A DNA stretch of 64,000 nt from Shewanella pealeana ATCC 700345 (GCF_000018285.1 NC_009901.1:3595001-3659000), one strand, 5' to 3'; shown: positions 44,647-54,610, counted from the first letter of the stretch. Translations and numbers: made by a program. Notes: a model not told the origin generated them from the letters alone.

Positions 44647-46458
44647 TTATTTGACCGCTTTTAGCTGACCTTGTTTATCAAACGGCCAATCGACACCAAG
44701 CCAAGCCTCAAAGAAAGCCTTTTGTGAACGACTTGGCTTGTCGACACTGGTGATTGCCAACTTGCCACTTTGCTTCTCGCCGAGCTTAAGCTCCACCTCT
44801 TTCAACCTGTCATTGCTAAATAAGGTTACTTTAATCGTGTCTGTAGCGTTAAAGTCTTTAATGCGTGACTCGAAACCCGCCGCTGTCACTTTAAGGCCGT
44901 TTATCGCCACTACCTCGTCGCCAAGTACGATGCCCGCATTCCAAGCAGGACCATTACGCAGCACCTGAGACAACACCAATGAACCAGACTTCAAGGTCAC
45001 TCCGGTAAAAGGCTCGACTTTAGTGTCTTTACCGTAACTGGTTTTTAGACCGGCCTGACCGAGCAAGGCATCAAAGTCTAAACTGACTGGCGAGTTAACA
45101 TACTCCTGCCACCAGTTTTCATAACTTGTCCCCGATACTTGGTTTAAGATCCCTTTCACATCAGCAATGGTATAGCCCACGGGGAGCTTGTATTCATTGT
45201 AGAGCTTACGGTGTACGTCGCGATATGAGCGCTTAAGTTTGGTTTGTTCAAGCAAAGAGAAATCGAGAGCCAAAGAGGTTAAGTACCCCTCTGAGTAGAT
45301 GTTAGTGCTGTGGTTAACCGCGTAATCACCACCGCTACTTGCCCACTGATTAGCACTGGCCTCTGCAATTGATTGCACTTCACGTCCCGGTGTTTTCTCG
45401 CTTTGCGCTACACGTTTTGCCAAGTCTTCTAAAAACTCCTTCGGGGTCATCACTCCAGCACGTAGCAATAACTGGCTTTGGAAGTAACTGGTTGAGCCTT
45501 CAGCAATCCAAAGTAGCTCGGTGATCTCTTCATCTTGATAGTTGTAAGGGACTAATCCATCTGGGCGATAAGCCTTGACGTTCCAAGTATGAATAAACTC
45601 ATGAGAAGCGGTTTTGATAAATCCTAAATAATCTTTACGATCTCGATAACTAAAACGTGGGCGCTGAATAATGGTTGAGTTCAGATGCTCTGTTGCGCCG
45701 CGGGCACCGCTCGTGGCATGGACCATGTAAACATAACGCTCAAACGGATAATCATCCCAAATGACCTCGGCCTGACCACTGAGTTTGCTCAAGTCGGTAA
45801 CTATTTGGTCGATGTCGTAGTTGCCCTCCCCCCAAACCACTAATTCATACGCTCTGCCGTCGGCTCTAAAAGTTCGATGCTCGCTGAGCCCGGTTTCGAT
45901 TGGAGAGTCGACTAAGATATCGTAATTATCGGCTATAAAAGAATGTGCCTTCTTGCCACTGTCCATACCGGAATAACTATTCCAGTCACTAGGTACATCT
46001 AAGGAAACAGTTAAAGGCTCATTTCTAAACTCTGGGCTATAAACAAAAGTGCCACTCGCATCTAAAAAAGCATGGGATGCATCGATATGATTGACCCTTT
46101 GGCCTAATTTGTTGGCATAGAGTTGATAACTGACGGTTACGCTCGTTGGTTCAGTTAAGGCAACTGTCCACTCACCACTCGCGGTTCTTGTCCAAGGTAA
46201 TACTGAACCGCTATCATCGGTAGCCGTAAAGGTTCTAACAGCATCCGCCAATGGCAAGACTTGATACTTACCCGTGCGCCATACAGGCAAATTAACCACT
46301 AATGAATTTGACTGGGTTTCTGGAAAGACGACTTCTACCTTTGCCAAATGATGTTCTGGGCTAGTTAAGTCAATCTGGTAGTTTACATTGGCAATGGCAT
46401 TAGTACTGGCTAACGCCCCAAAAGTTAAGATAAAGGGAACTACAGGTTTCACTCTCAC
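44647..46458 (-). CDS. M61 family glycyl aminopeptidase with PDZ domain
   Basis: The 603-aa precursor has a signal peptide (ending NAIANV), an N-terminal beta domain, the M61 zinc site HEFIHTWNVKAYRP with the downstream Glu in WIAEGSTSYF, and a C-terminal PDZ domain (about 490-580, VTLKSGSLVLSQVLRNGPAWNAGIVLGDEVVAING across the carboxylate loop). It probably acts in the periplasm. The start is GTG: 46458, or 46452 which has AAGGA at better spacing. It is a single gene convergent with rdgC. Confidence 0.92.
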   Translation of the reverse strand: MRVKPVVPFILTFGALASTNAIANVNYQIDLTSPEHHLAKVEVVFPETQSNSLVVNLPVWRTGKYQVLPLADAVRTFTATDDSGSVLPWTRTASGEWTVALTEPTSVTVSYQLYANKLGQRVNHIDASHAFLDASGTFVYSPEFRNEPLTVSLDVPSDWNSYSGMDSGKKAHSFIADNYDILVDSPIETGLSEHRTFRADGRAYELVVWGEGNYDIDQIVTDLSKLSGQAEVIWDDYPFERYVYMVHATSGARGATEHLNSTIIQRPRFSYRDRKDYLGFIKTASHEFIHTWNVKAYRPDGLVPYNYQDEEITELLWIAEGSTSYFQSQLLLRAGVMTPKEFLEDLAKRVAQSEKTPGREVQSIAEASANQWASSGGDYAVNHSTNIYSEGYLTSLALDFSLLEQTKLKRSYRDVHRKLYNEYKLPVGYTIADVKGILNQVSGTSYENWWQEYVNSPVSLDFDALLGQAGLKTSYGKDTKVEPFTGVTLKSGSLVLSQVLRNGPAWNAGIVLGDEVVAINGLKVTAAGFESRIKDFNATDTIKVTLFSNDRLKEVELKLGEKQSGKLAITSVDKPSRSQKAFFEAWLGVDWPFDKQGQLKAVK

Positions 46459-46579
46459 ATCCTTCTGTTATTATTATTCTAATTGAGCAAAAAAAATATA
46501 ACACAAGACTCAACCAAGCCAAAGAATAACAAAAATCAGGCGCTTAATTTAACATTTAGACGCAAGGAGTGGCCTTTTA

Positions 46580-48751
46580 ATGCGTATTGTAATTTCCCTA
46601 GTATCCTTGATATTTTTATCACTCTCTCCTAGCCATGTTTATGCCGCGTCAAGAGATGAAGTGTTAACAGAAGTGCAATTAAGAGAAGCGCCGAAAGCGC
46701 TTGAACAATCATTAGCGAAAACGCTTCCCGTGCTACCTCAATTCACTTCTGCTGAGATGTTTACTGCTTTTACCCAACAGCGACGACTGCCAAGCGAGGA
46801 GGTAAAACGTGACATCCAACTTTCTGCTCGCTTAACAATGGAGCTTTATAACAAAGATAAAGACCGTTATATCGCTGCAAAACGCCTCACGGATCAACTG
46901 GAATATATTAGTCACAGTGCATTCGACAAGAGTTATTTGTTAATGCTTAAAGGACGCTACGCGGGGAAAAGCCAACAAGACTACCTCAGCGCAATCGAAT
47001 ACTATCAACAAGCCGTAGCACTGCTTGAGCACTCAAATCTTCAGACTGATCGCGTTCTACAGTATACATTGCAAGAACACCTCAGTGTCATGCACATGAT
47101 TTTGCGTGAGGAAGTTGTCGCTTTACAGCACTTAAGAAAACTGTCGACACTCTCCAAGCAGCTCAATAACGATTATCTGCTCGCCCATGCTGAATCAATA
47201 TTGGGTAAATATTATTATCAACAAGATCAACTCGGTAAGTCACTTTCTCATTACACTGAAGCGGTAAAGTACACTAGAACGGGGAAAAACGCTTCTCAAA
47301 ATGCCCATATAGAGCTTCAACTTGCCAGGGTCTATCGAGATATCGAGTCTTGGGATGAGGCACTAAAAGCGGCTCATAATGCCGCCGATGCTTTTAGTCA
47401 GCTTGGTAACGACAATTATTTGTCCTCTTCGATGACGGTCATAGCCATGATTTATGCCCGCCAAGGGCAATGGTACAAGTCGATTGATTACCATTTGAAT
47501 GCACAACAAATTGAATCAAGGCTAGGTAACTATATTGGCTTAGCGCTTAACCTGCATAATCTAGGCGAAGCCTACTTCAAAGTTGGTGACTCCCAAAGTT
47601 CACTGGCTAACTTAGAGCGAGCCAACGAAATTTTCACATCCAAGAAGAGTGACCACTATTTAGTTTATAACGACCTACTCATCGCCGAAGTGACTGCGAG
47701 TACTAACGACTGGACTAAATCACTCGATTACGCCACAAAAGCGGTTGCTATTGCCGAGTCTAAACAGCTAAATGAAGAGTTAAAAGAAGCATTAACAAGG
47801 CAAACCTATGCCTTCGAAAAGCTTGGCCGCTATGAAGATGCCTTCAACAGCCTTCAGAGGCTAAATAAATTGAATAACCAGACTAAGCCGCAATCGATAG
47901 GAATAGAGCAGCAGTCACAAGTCATCGAGCAAAAACTTAAGCTCAATTTAAGTCAGAGTAAAAATGAATTACAGGCAAAAATTGAGCAGCTTAATATCAG
48001 CCGATTAGTCAGCATATTCTGTATATTTGCCCTATGCTTGGCCCTGTTGTTTTTAATTAAGCAATGGCGCCTCAAGAGTAAACTCGTCGCTGTAAATTCA
48101 AACCTAAGTAAGGCTCAGCTGCTGGAACCTTTCACTGGCCTTCCAAACTATTTGGCCTTCAAACTGGATTTTGAGCGGCAGAATAAACCAACAAAAACAT
48201 TGGTATTGGTTTCACTCTCTGAACAGCTTGATTTTGATCTAGTTCAGGGATTTCAATGCAATTCTGATATGAATACTCAGCAAGTATTAGCGATCAAGAA
48301 TGCATTAAACTGCCAAGCGTACATTATCCGCCCGGGGGTATTCTTAATCAGTTTTGACTCACTCATAGACCCTAATGACCTACTCACAATGCTAACGGAT
48401 GTTATTGGTGAGCATCATGGGGAGACAAGCCTTCATATGGGAATATTACACCTGCCATTATTAGGGGATTCTGCCATCAAATTATCGGCCGCTCAGCATT
48501 TCGGCAGCTTGCAGATGTTGTTATCCGCCGCGAGAACATTAGGTAGCGAGCAAGACTACTTTGTCACAATGAAGGCTCTTAAGTTTGCTTCGGCTGGAAT
48601 ATTCAATAAGCCCCTTTACCTTAACATCGAAAAGAGTATCGTTCGCGGCATAATGAAGGTCGAAACCAATGGCAATAAAGAAGATATCATTTGGCCAAGA
48701 TGGAAGAGCCATCAAAACATCGATATCGATGAAGATAAAATCGCCATATAA
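46580..48751 (+). CDS. Periplasmic TPR protein with vestigial GGDEF domain
   Basis: The 723-aa protein starts with a signal peptide (ending VYAAS), has about eight TPR units (residues 100-440), a coiled coil, one TM helix (VSIFCIFALCLALLFLIKQW, about 475-495) and a cytoplasmic domain of about 230 residues. That domain opens with FTGLPNYLAFKL, matching the GGDEF N-terminus, but YIIRPGVFLISF stands where RxGGDEFxxL belongs and the Mg-binding Asp region is lost. So it is a GGDEF fold without cyclase signature. It lies 120 nt upstream of an intact diguanylate cyclase, so a sensor or partner role is plausible (inference). Confidence 0.83.
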   Translation: MRIVISLVSLIFLSLSPSHVYAASRDEVLTEVQLREAPKALEQSLAKTLPVLPQFTSAEMFTAFTQQRRLPSEEVKRDIQLSARLTMELYNKDKDRYIAAKRLTDQLEYISHSAFDKSYLLMLKGRYAGKSQQDYLSAIEYYQQAVALLEHSNLQTDRVLQYTLQEHLSVMHMILREEVVALQHLRKLSTLSKQLNNDYLLAHAESILGKYYYQQDQLGKSLSHYTEAVKYTRTGKNASQNAHIELQLARVYRDIESWDEALKAAHNAADAFSQLGNDNYLSSSMTVIAMIYARQGQWYKSIDYHLNAQQIESRLGNYIGLALNLHNLGEAYFKVGDSQSSLANLERANEIFTSKKSDHYLVYNDLLIAEVTASTNDWTKSLDYATKAVAIAESKQLNEELKEALTRQTYAFEKLGRYEDAFNSLQRLNKLNNQTKPQSIGIEQQSQVIEQKLKLNLSQSKNELQAKIEQLNISRLVSIFCIFALCLALLFLIKQWRLKSKLVAVNSNLSKAQLLEPFTGLPNYLAFKLDFERQNKPTKTLVLVSLSEQLDFDLVQGFQCNSDMNTQQVLAIKNALNCQAYIIRPGVFLISFDSLIDPNDLLTMLTDVIGEHHGETSLHMGILHLPLLGDSAIKLSAAQHFGSLQMLLSAARTLGSEQDYFVTMKALKFASAGIFNKPLYLNIEKSIVRGIMKVETNGNKEDIIWPRWKSHQNIDIDEDKIAI

Positions 48752-48871
48752 GCAGTTAAATCTCAGCTTATGCCGATGTTGATTTCTCTATTTTGAAGAC
48801 TACTGATAAGATAAGTGATTAAATTTAAGCTTCATTTTTAAATTGCGCAATATATAGGAACCCAGATAAGC

Positions 48872-50428
48872 ATGAAGGATGTCGCCATAAGTACGTCTCA
48901 AATAAGCTTGTTACAGCAAAAACTCTTTGCTGCTAGACAGGCATTAGAAGAGATGACCGAAGAGCAAAATGAAAAGCTACACATCCTCATACAGTTTATT
49001 GGACAACTAAGCCTCGCCTGTAAAGGTCAAAATCTAGAGCTTGATAATAAGCTCGCTAAATTGCGTCATAAATTAGTAAAGTTTAACCAATTCGAAGATT
49101 CACTTCCCGCTCTTAATGAAGCCGATACCATCCTTAAGCAGCAATATGCCCGTGTGATGCTGCAGCTCGAAGATAGCCGCCAATCATTAGCGAATATGGT
49201 GAGTCAAATTCAGCGTATCGACTCGCTTCCAAGTAAGTTAAAGCTAGAAATTACTTACTTTAAAAAAGAGCTAATTAAGCCGTTTCACACCCACTGGGAT
49301 TACATTCCAAAGGTGGAGAAGGTGGTTAATTTTTATGATGAGATCTTAAAAGAAAAACTTAACCTTGGTGAACAGTTCGAGATCTTACCTCGTCATCGAC
49401 AAGCCGCTCATGAGCTTGCACTGCTGTTATCAGAAATAGAGTTTAGAAAAGAGCAACGACAACAGATCTCAGAAATGAAGAAGTCGTTAACCGAAGAGTT
49501 TGAACTCGACACCTTGCTTGAAGCTTATCAGGTGGTACTTAATCTACTACTGGATAACATTGCTAGAGAAAAAACCGCCTCGCAAGAGTTTCTATACGTA
49601 CTCAATAATGCACTGAGCAATGTTCAAGAGGTAGTCACAGATAGCTACAGTCACTCGGTAAAGAATTTTCAAGTGACCAAGCAGCTTAATCGCGATATCA
49701 ATTTCCAAGTTGATAACGTTGGCGAAGCCGTGATTGAAGTCGATGATATTGATGAGTTAAAAAACCAAATAGCCCTTCATTTATCCTCTTTGCGAAAATC
49801 TCTTGGGCGTAAAGAACTGCTCGAAAATAGAGAGCAAACCCAGCTAAAGCAATCTGTTGAGGCCTTACGTCAAGAACTCAAAGCCCTTGGAAAAGAAACT
49901 GACTCATACAAAGAGCGCTTATTTGAGCAGCAAAAGCTTAATCTATTAGACTCATTAACCCAGCTACCTAATCGCAGCGCATTAGAAGAGCGCATGGATA
50001 TTGAATATCGCAACTATAAGCGAACCAAACAGCCATTATGGGTCGCAGTCGCCGATATCGATCACTTCAAAACAATTAATGACAGTTTCGGCCATAGTAC
50101 TGGGGATAAAACACTGCAAGTAATTGCTATGGCGCTGAAAAATGCCTTAAGAGAGTCGGAGTTTGTCGCACGTTATGGCGGTGAAGAGTTTGTACTCTTG
50201 CTGCCTAATGTTGCCGAGAGTGACATCCAACCTTTACTTAACCGTGTGAGAGAAAAAGTAAAAAGCATACCGTTTAAGTTTAAAAATCAGCGAATTACAG
50301 TTACAGTATCTATAGGTGCTGCGCAAATAATCGAAAATGAGCTCATCACAGAAACATTCGACCGAGCCGACGCTGCGCTTTATAAAGCCAAAAATGAAAG
50401 CAGAGATAGGGTCATCATTGACTTCTAA
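48872..50428 (+). CDS. Diguanylate cyclase with coiled-coil N-terminus
   Basis: The 518-aa soluble protein has a long helical N-terminal region (1-345, Gln/Leu/Lys-rich, coiled coil) and a GGDEF domain (350-518): LDSLTQLPNRSALEER, VADIDHFKTINDSFGHSTGD, and ARYGGEEF (GGEEF at 436-440). All catalytic features are present, so it should make c-di-GMP. The inhibitory I-site position reads RESE rather than RxxD, so product inhibition may be altered. No TM or signal peptide. It sits between the TPR/GGDEF-like gene and ppnN. Confidence 0.93.
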   Translation: MKDVAISTSQISLLQQKLFAARQALEEMTEEQNEKLHILIQFIGQLSLACKGQNLELDNKLAKLRHKLVKFNQFEDSLPALNEADTILKQQYARVMLQLEDSRQSLANMVSQIQRIDSLPSKLKLEITYFKKELIKPFHTHWDYIPKVEKVVNFYDEILKEKLNLGEQFEILPRHRQAAHELALLLSEIEFRKEQRQQISEMKKSLTEEFELDTLLEAYQVVLNLLLDNIAREKTASQEFLYVLNNALSNVQEVVTDSYSHSVKNFQVTKQLNRDINFQVDNVGEAVIEVDDIDELKNQIALHLSSLRKSLGRKELLENREQTQLKQSVEALRQELKALGKETDSYKERLFEQQKLNLLDSLTQLPNRSALEERMDIEYRNYKRTKQPLWVAVADIDHFKTINDSFGHSTGDKTLQVIAMALKNALRESEFVARYGGEEFVLLLPNVAESDIQPLLNRVREKVKSIPFKFKNQRITVTVSIGAAQIIENELITETFDRADAALYKAKNESRDRVIIDF

Positions 50429-50506
50429 GTTTCTCCCCTTGTGATAACACCCGTTACCACTCTCTCTTTAAGGGACAGCTTGCTTATCACTGCTTAAGGA
50501 GTTGCT

Positions 50507-51859
50507 ATGATAGTAAAAATAAGCCCAAGAGGAAGCCTAGATCAACTTTCGCAACTGGAAGTTGATAGACTAAAACAGAACGCTAAAAGTGAGCTTTATC
50601 AGCTCTACCGCAACTGCTCACTCGCCGTACTCGCATCGGGCCTTAAAAGCGATAATGCCCAGGGACTTTTCAACCGCTTTAGTGACTTTAATATTAATGT
50701 CTTACGCCGTGAGCGTGGCATTAAAATTGAGTTGACCAACCCACCGGAAGAAGCCTTCGTGGACGGCGAGATTATCGCAGGGATCCAGGAGCACCTATTT
50801 GCGGTACTTAGGGATATCGTTTATATCAACGATAAGTACGATAACCTTAAACATATCAACTTAACGAATGCCAGTCATATCACCAACGTTGTATTTGATA
50901 TCTTACGTAACGCCCGCTCAATGCCGATGCTTGATCCTAATATTGTCGTCTGCTGGGGCGGACACAGTATCAATCAAATAGAATATCAATACACCCGTGA
51001 AGTCGGTTATGAGCTCGGGTTACGCCAGCTAGATATCTGTACAGGTTGTGGACCTGGCGCGATGGAAGGACCAATGAAAGGTGCCGCCATTGGCCATGCC
51101 AAACAGAGAGTGAACCTCGCCCGATATATCGGTCTTACCGAGCCAAGTATTATTGCAGCTGAGCCACCAAATCAGATTGTGAATGAGTTAGTCATTCTGC
51201 CTGATATTGAAAAGCGCTTAGAGGCCTTTGTTAGGCTGGGACATGGGATTATTATCTTCCCAGGTGGTGCAGGGACAGCGGAAGAGCTACTTTACCTCCT
51301 GGGTATTTTACTCAACAAAGATAACCAAGATATCCCCTTCCCTCTAGTGCTAACAGGCCCTAAAGAGAGTGAAGAATACTTCTTACGTATCGATGAGTTT
51401 GTCGGCGCCACATTAGGTGAAGAAGCACAAAGCAAATACCAGATCGTTATTGACGACCCGGTCAAGGTCGCTCGAATACAGAAACAAGCTATGGAGCAGA
51501 TCAAGACCTTCCGTAGGGAAAATGGCGACTCATATCAGTATCAGTGGTCTTTAAAAATTGAACCTGAGTTTCAGCTTCCATTTGAGCCAACCCATGAGGT
51601 CATGAGTAACCTAGATCTGTACTTTCAGCCGAATAAAGCAGAGTTAGCCGCTAACTTGCGTAAAGCATTTTCTGGTATCGTGGCCGGTAATGTTAAAATG
51701 GATACCATTAAGGCAATCGAAGCCAAGGGCCCCTTCGAAATCAAAGGAGATCCTGAGCTGATGCGATTGATGGACGACCTTTTAGGCGCCTTTGTTAGCC
51801 AACAACGAATGAAGTTACCGGGAAGCGAATACGTTCCCTGCTACAAAGTCATAAAGTAG
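50507..51859 (+). CDS. ppnN: Pyrimidine/purine nucleotide 5'-monophosphate nucleosidase
   Basis: The 450-aa enzyme (YgdH) hydrolyses nucleoside monophosphates to base and ribose 5-phosphate and is (p)ppGpp-regulated in E. coli (known). The LOG-type core is visible: [17 protein letters not shown] and [20 protein letters not shown]- and C-terminal extensions typical of YgdH are complete. An AAGGAG site lies 6 nt before the ATG. The 3' end ([11 protein letters not shown]) is the source of the duplicated segments found between it and xni. Confidence 0.95.
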   Translation: MIVKISPRGSLDQLSQLEVDRLKQNAKSELYQLYRNCSLAVLASGLKSDNAQGLFNRFSDFNINVLRRERGIKIELTNPPEEAFVDGEIIAGIQEHLFAVLRDIVYINDKYDNLKHINLTNASHITNVVFDILRNARSMPMLDPNIVVCWGGHSINQIEYQYTREVGYELGLRQLDICTGCGPGAMEGPMKGAAIGHAKQRVNLARYIGLTEPSIIAAEPPNQIVNELVILPDIEKRLEAFVRLGHGIIIFPGGAGTAEELLYLLGILLNKDNQDIPFPLVLTGPKESEEYFLRIDEFVGATLGEEAQSKYQIVIDDPVKVARIQKQAMEQIKTFRRENGDSYQYQWSLKIEPEFQLPFEPTHEVMSNLDLYFQPNKAELAANLRKAFSGIVAGNVKMDTIKAIEAKGPFEIKGDPELMRLMDDLLGAFVSQQRMKLPGSEYVPCYKVIK

Positions 51860-52091
51860 AACGAATCTGATGTTACAGGTAAGCGAATACGTTCCCTGTT
51901 ATGAAAGCTATAAAGTGGAAAGTCGTAGAGTATTAAATGAATAAACTGCTAATTATCTATGGCATAAACTTCATGAACTTGCAGCAACGGATCCGCATCG
52001 CACAGCAAAACGAACTGGTGTTACAGGTGAGCGAGTTCGTTCCCTGTTATGAAAGTTATCAAGTAGAAAGTGGAAAGTCATAGAGTATTAA
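51860..52091 (+). repeat. Decayed tandem duplications of the ppnN-end/xni-start junction
   Basis: A unit of about 147 bp carrying the last codons of ppnN, the spacer and the first codons of xni is repeated. Segments like GCGAATACGTTCCCTG occur at 51824, 51882 and, diverged, at 52030. AAATGAATAAACTGCTAATTA occurs (with flanks) at 51935 and 52090. The landmark TTACAGG or TCACAGG occurs at 51873, 52021 and 52168. The copies are diverged, so duplication is not recent. A hybrid 48-aa ORF (51937-52083) starts like Xni and ends like PpnN. Confidence 0.85.
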
Positions 52092-52862
52092 ATGAATAAA
52101 CTGCTAATTATCGATGGCATGAACTTAGTGCGGCGCATCCACGCCGCACAGCCTAACGAATCTGATATCACAGGACTGAAAGAACGTGTTCATGGTGCCT
52201 GTCGCAAACTACTTAAATATCATATACCAACACACGCAGCTATCGTATGGGATGGTGATGCAATCTCATGGCGAAAAACACTATTCCCTGACTACAAAAA
52301 AGGCCGTAAGCCCATGCCTGAAGCCTTGGCAAACGGCCTCAATGACATCAAAGCTTATCTAGCGGAGCATCATATCCACTCAGTCGATGCCGACTCCGAA
52401 GCGGACGACGTTATCGCCACCTTGGCAACAAAGCTGGTTAACATTGATGGCGAAGCCATTATCGTCTCAACAGACAAAGGTTTTAGCCAATTAAATCATC
52501 CAAAGATCAAGCTGTGGGATCACTTCAATCAAACCTACCTGACGATTGAAGAGATGGAGAAAAAGCTAGGCATCGAGCGCAGCCAATTAATTGATTACCT
52601 TGCACTCGCGGGGGATAGTGGCAATAAAATTCCAGGCGTTCCCGGGATCGGGCCAAAGTCCGCCGTTGAGTTGCTGAGAATATATCGCTCTCTCGCAAGC
52701 ATCTATAACTCTATCGACAAGGTAGGCGCTAAGCAGGCTAAAAAACTTGAAGCGGGTAAGCAGATGGCGCGCCTAAGCTATAAACTGGTTCAACTTAAAA
52801 CCGATATGCCCCTAAGCGTCAACTTAAAGCAGTTTAGGATAAAAAAGCCGGATTCCGAATGA
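52092..52862 (+). CDS. xni: Flap endonuclease Xni (ExoIX)
   Basis: The 256-aa protein contains a PIN-like 5' nuclease domain (LLIIDGMNLVRRI, VWDGDAISWRKTLFPDYKKGR, DADSEADDVIATLA, VSTDKGFSQL) and a helix-hairpin-helix (DSGNKIPGVPGIGPKSAVELL). It lacks a polymerase domain, as E. coli YgdG/Xni. It processes flap DNA, metal-dependent. The authentic start at 52092 is preceded by duplicated copies of its own 5' end. It follows ppnN, as in related genomes. Confidence 0.94.
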   Translation: MNKLLIIDGMNLVRRIHAAQPNESDITGLKERVHGACRKLLKYHIPTHAAIVWDGDAISWRKTLFPDYKKGRKPMPEALANGLNDIKAYLAEHHIHSVDADSEADDVIATLATKLVNIDGEAIIVSTDKGFSQLNHPKIKLWDHFNQTYLTIEEMEKKLGIERSQLIDYLALAGDSGNKIPGVPGIGPKSAVELLRIYRSLASIYNSIDKVGAKQAKKLEAGKQMARLSYKLVQLKTDMPLSVNLKQFRIKKPDSE

Positions 52863-52967
52863 GCTTACATTTGTTAACACAAAGTTGCTGCTCAAGCATT
52901 TACCATTGCTTTACCAAATAGTATCTTAAGGTTTTCGAAAGAACAGTATGAAGGAAGCATTGCTAGG

Positions 52968-53354
52968 ATGAAATCTAAACTCCCTGTCATCGTCATCAGT
53001 ATTTTTATCACGTATGTTGCCTTCGTTGCCGTGATTATGCTGACCTACGAACCAACGCCCGACGAGATGGATTGGGAAGATAGGCAAGCCTATAATAAAG
53101 CTATGATGACCGAAGTTGTGATCGGACAAAACATCGATGAGATTAAAACTCTCTTTGGCAAGGCGGACTTTACCGAAGCAAAAATATCTAATGAGCAGAA
53201 CTTAGAAGTACTGTTCTACCGGACTCACCATAAAACTTCAGATGGTGAAACCTCCAAAGAGGAGTGCACACCACTGCTGTTTAAGCAGGGAAAGCTGATC
53301 GCATGGGGTGAAGATACATATCACCAATACCTATCGAGCCCAATCGATAGTTAA
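52968..53354 (+). CDS. DUF3192 family protein
   Basis: The 128-aa protein has an N-terminal TM or signal anchor (LPVIVISIFITYVAFVAVIML), then WEDRQAYNKAMMTEVVIGQNIDEIKTLFGKADFTEA, typical of DUF3192, and YRTHHKTSDGETSKEECTPLLFKQGKLIAWGEDTY, an SmpA/OmlA-like small fold. It is predicted to sit in the inner membrane, facing the periplasm. Function is unknown. A terminator lies at 53417-53447. Confidence 0.85.
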   Translation: MKSKLPVIVISIFITYVAFVAVIMLTYEPTPDEMDWEDRQAYNKAMMTEVVIGQNIDEIKTLFGKADFTEAKISNEQNLEVLFYRTHHKTSDGETSKEECTPLLFKQGKLIAWGEDTYHQYLSSPIDS

Positions 53355-53416
53355 CACAATTGACAGTAAACATCGGACTCATTAAGCGCTTACGAGCTTG
53401 GTCTTTTCTATGAAGC

Positions 53417-53447
53417 AAAAAGCAGCGAAGTTATCGCTGCTTTTTTG
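53417..53447 (+). terminator. Rho-independent terminator
   Basis: AAAAAGCAGCGA-agttA-TCGCTGCTTTTTT hairpin 60 nt after the DUF3192 stop. Confidence 0.88.
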
Positions 53448-53518
53448 TGTTTGGTTTCGAGAAAAGATCCTATCAAATCTTTACTAAATGCTTCTCACTA
53501 AACTCTAAACTCTGTTAT

Positions 53519-53734
53519 CTAATCGTCTTTTTCAGTCTCTTCCAATCGTTTCAGCTCTAGCAATAATCGCTCCCTTTCAATTTGCTTCGCGTCATTTTCT
53601 ACCGGTGGTAGCTTGCGGGCCTCCCAATCAGGCTCTCCCTCTAATACCAATCAGTATAAACCTTTCGCATTAGCCGTTAACGGTAAAGCAAGCACAAACA
53701 AACTCATTAAAGTGACACTTTGGATCTTATTCAT
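53519..53734 (-). pseudogene. Small secreted protein gene with in-frame stop
   Basis: Minus-strand ATG at 53732-53734 has a strong AAGGAG site. It encodes a signal peptide MNKIQSVTLMSLFVLALPLT ending ANA, then KGLY and a TGA, after which the same frame continues LVLEGEPDWEARKLPP and a charged helix (AKQIERERLLLELKRLEE) to a stop at 53519. The second part looks coding (secreted coiled-coil type), so I read this as one gene of about 71 codons broken by a stop at 53651-53653. The break lies in an ATACCAATCAGTAT segment, possibly an insertion. The rest of the gap 53448-53852 holds nothing recognised. Confidence 0.65.
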
Positions 53735-53852
53735 ATACGCTCCTTGTTAATGAATTCAAATCTTGGCTACAAAGTAATAAGACATACTCATTACCAGTCT
53801 TACTATTCGTCTAAATCTTAAAAAAGTCTTGTTACAGAAAACCATTTCACGA

Positions 53853-54491
53853 CTAACCTAGCACCTTAAAAGCCCCTTGCAACCCCTCTACGGCCATTTG
53901 CGTTCCGATAACAGCGAGAATGAGCCCCATCATCCTCGTGATGGCCCCAAGCGCAGCGCTGCCTAAATAGCTCACTAAGCGCCCACCAAAGACAAAACAA
54001 ATATAAGTAATCAGGCATAACAAACCGAACGAGACTATGGTGCTCACAAGCTCAGGCATGCCTCCTGCAGCAGTAAAGTTCATCGCTGTCGCAATAGTGC
54101 CAGGTCCGGCCAAAATAGGTAAAGCCAAAGGAGATACTGCGACACTCAACTTAGATTCAAGCGACTCACCAGTAGGCAACTCTTTATCATGATGAACTGT
54201 AGATTGATTACCCTGCAACATATGAAAACCAATTAAAAATACCAACAAACCACCTGTAATTCGAAAAGCGGGTAAAGAAATGCCAAAAAGATTGAAAATA
54301 AGCTGGCCAGAAACCGCAAATAAACAGGTGATGGCAAATGCAATGATTAACGCCCTAAAAGCGATGGCTCGAGTTGTCTTCTCATCATAGTCAGAGGTGA
54401 GTCCAAGAAAAATAGGCACATTGGCAACAGGATTCATAATCGCAAAAAAGCCCATAAATACCGTAGCAAAGTGCATCCAAATTCCATCCAT
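53853..54491 (-). CDS. MarC family integral membrane protein
   Basis: The 212-aa protein has six hydrophobic segments and MarC (UPF0056) signatures: FAIMNPVANVPIFLGLT near the N-terminus and PLALPILAGPGTIATAM in the middle, with RMMGLILAVIGTQM at the end. Members were once linked to multiple antibiotic resistance; an amino-acid export role is reported for some. The substrate is unknown. GGGAGAG lies 8 nt before the ATG. Confidence 0.92.
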   Translation of the reverse strand: MDGIWMHFATVFMGFFAIMNPVANVPIFLGLTSDYDEKTTRAIAFRALIIAFAITCLFAVSGQLIFNLFGISLPAFRITGGLLVFLIGFHMLQGNQSTVHHDKELPTGESLESKLSVAVSPLALPILAGPGTIATAMNFTAAGGMPELVSTIVSFGLLCLITYICFVFGGRLVSYLGSAALGAITRMMGLILAVIGTQMAVEGLQGAFKVLG

Positions 54492-54560
54492 TTTTTACTC
54501 TCCCATAATAGTTTGCAGCTATTTGACTCAGTTTACACTCTCAGTCTATTTTTCAAGACA

Positions 54561-54592
54561 AAAAAAACCGAGATAATCATCTCGGTTTTTTA
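54561..54592 (-). terminator. Terminator of the S9 peptidase gene
   Basis: The AAAAAAACCGAGAT-aatc-ATCTCGGTTTTTT hairpin lies 19 nt past the peptidase stop. Both flanks are A/T runs, upstream of marC-like promoter sequence. Confidence 0.88.
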
Positions 54593-54610
54593 AAAGTTAA
54601 CAAATCTGGC

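Noticed and set aside
53519..53734. Selenoprotein with UGA read as selenocysteine
   Set aside because: No SECIS-like hairpin or redox motif around the UGA is seen, and the signal-peptide junction is an unlikely place; a nonsense break is simpler.
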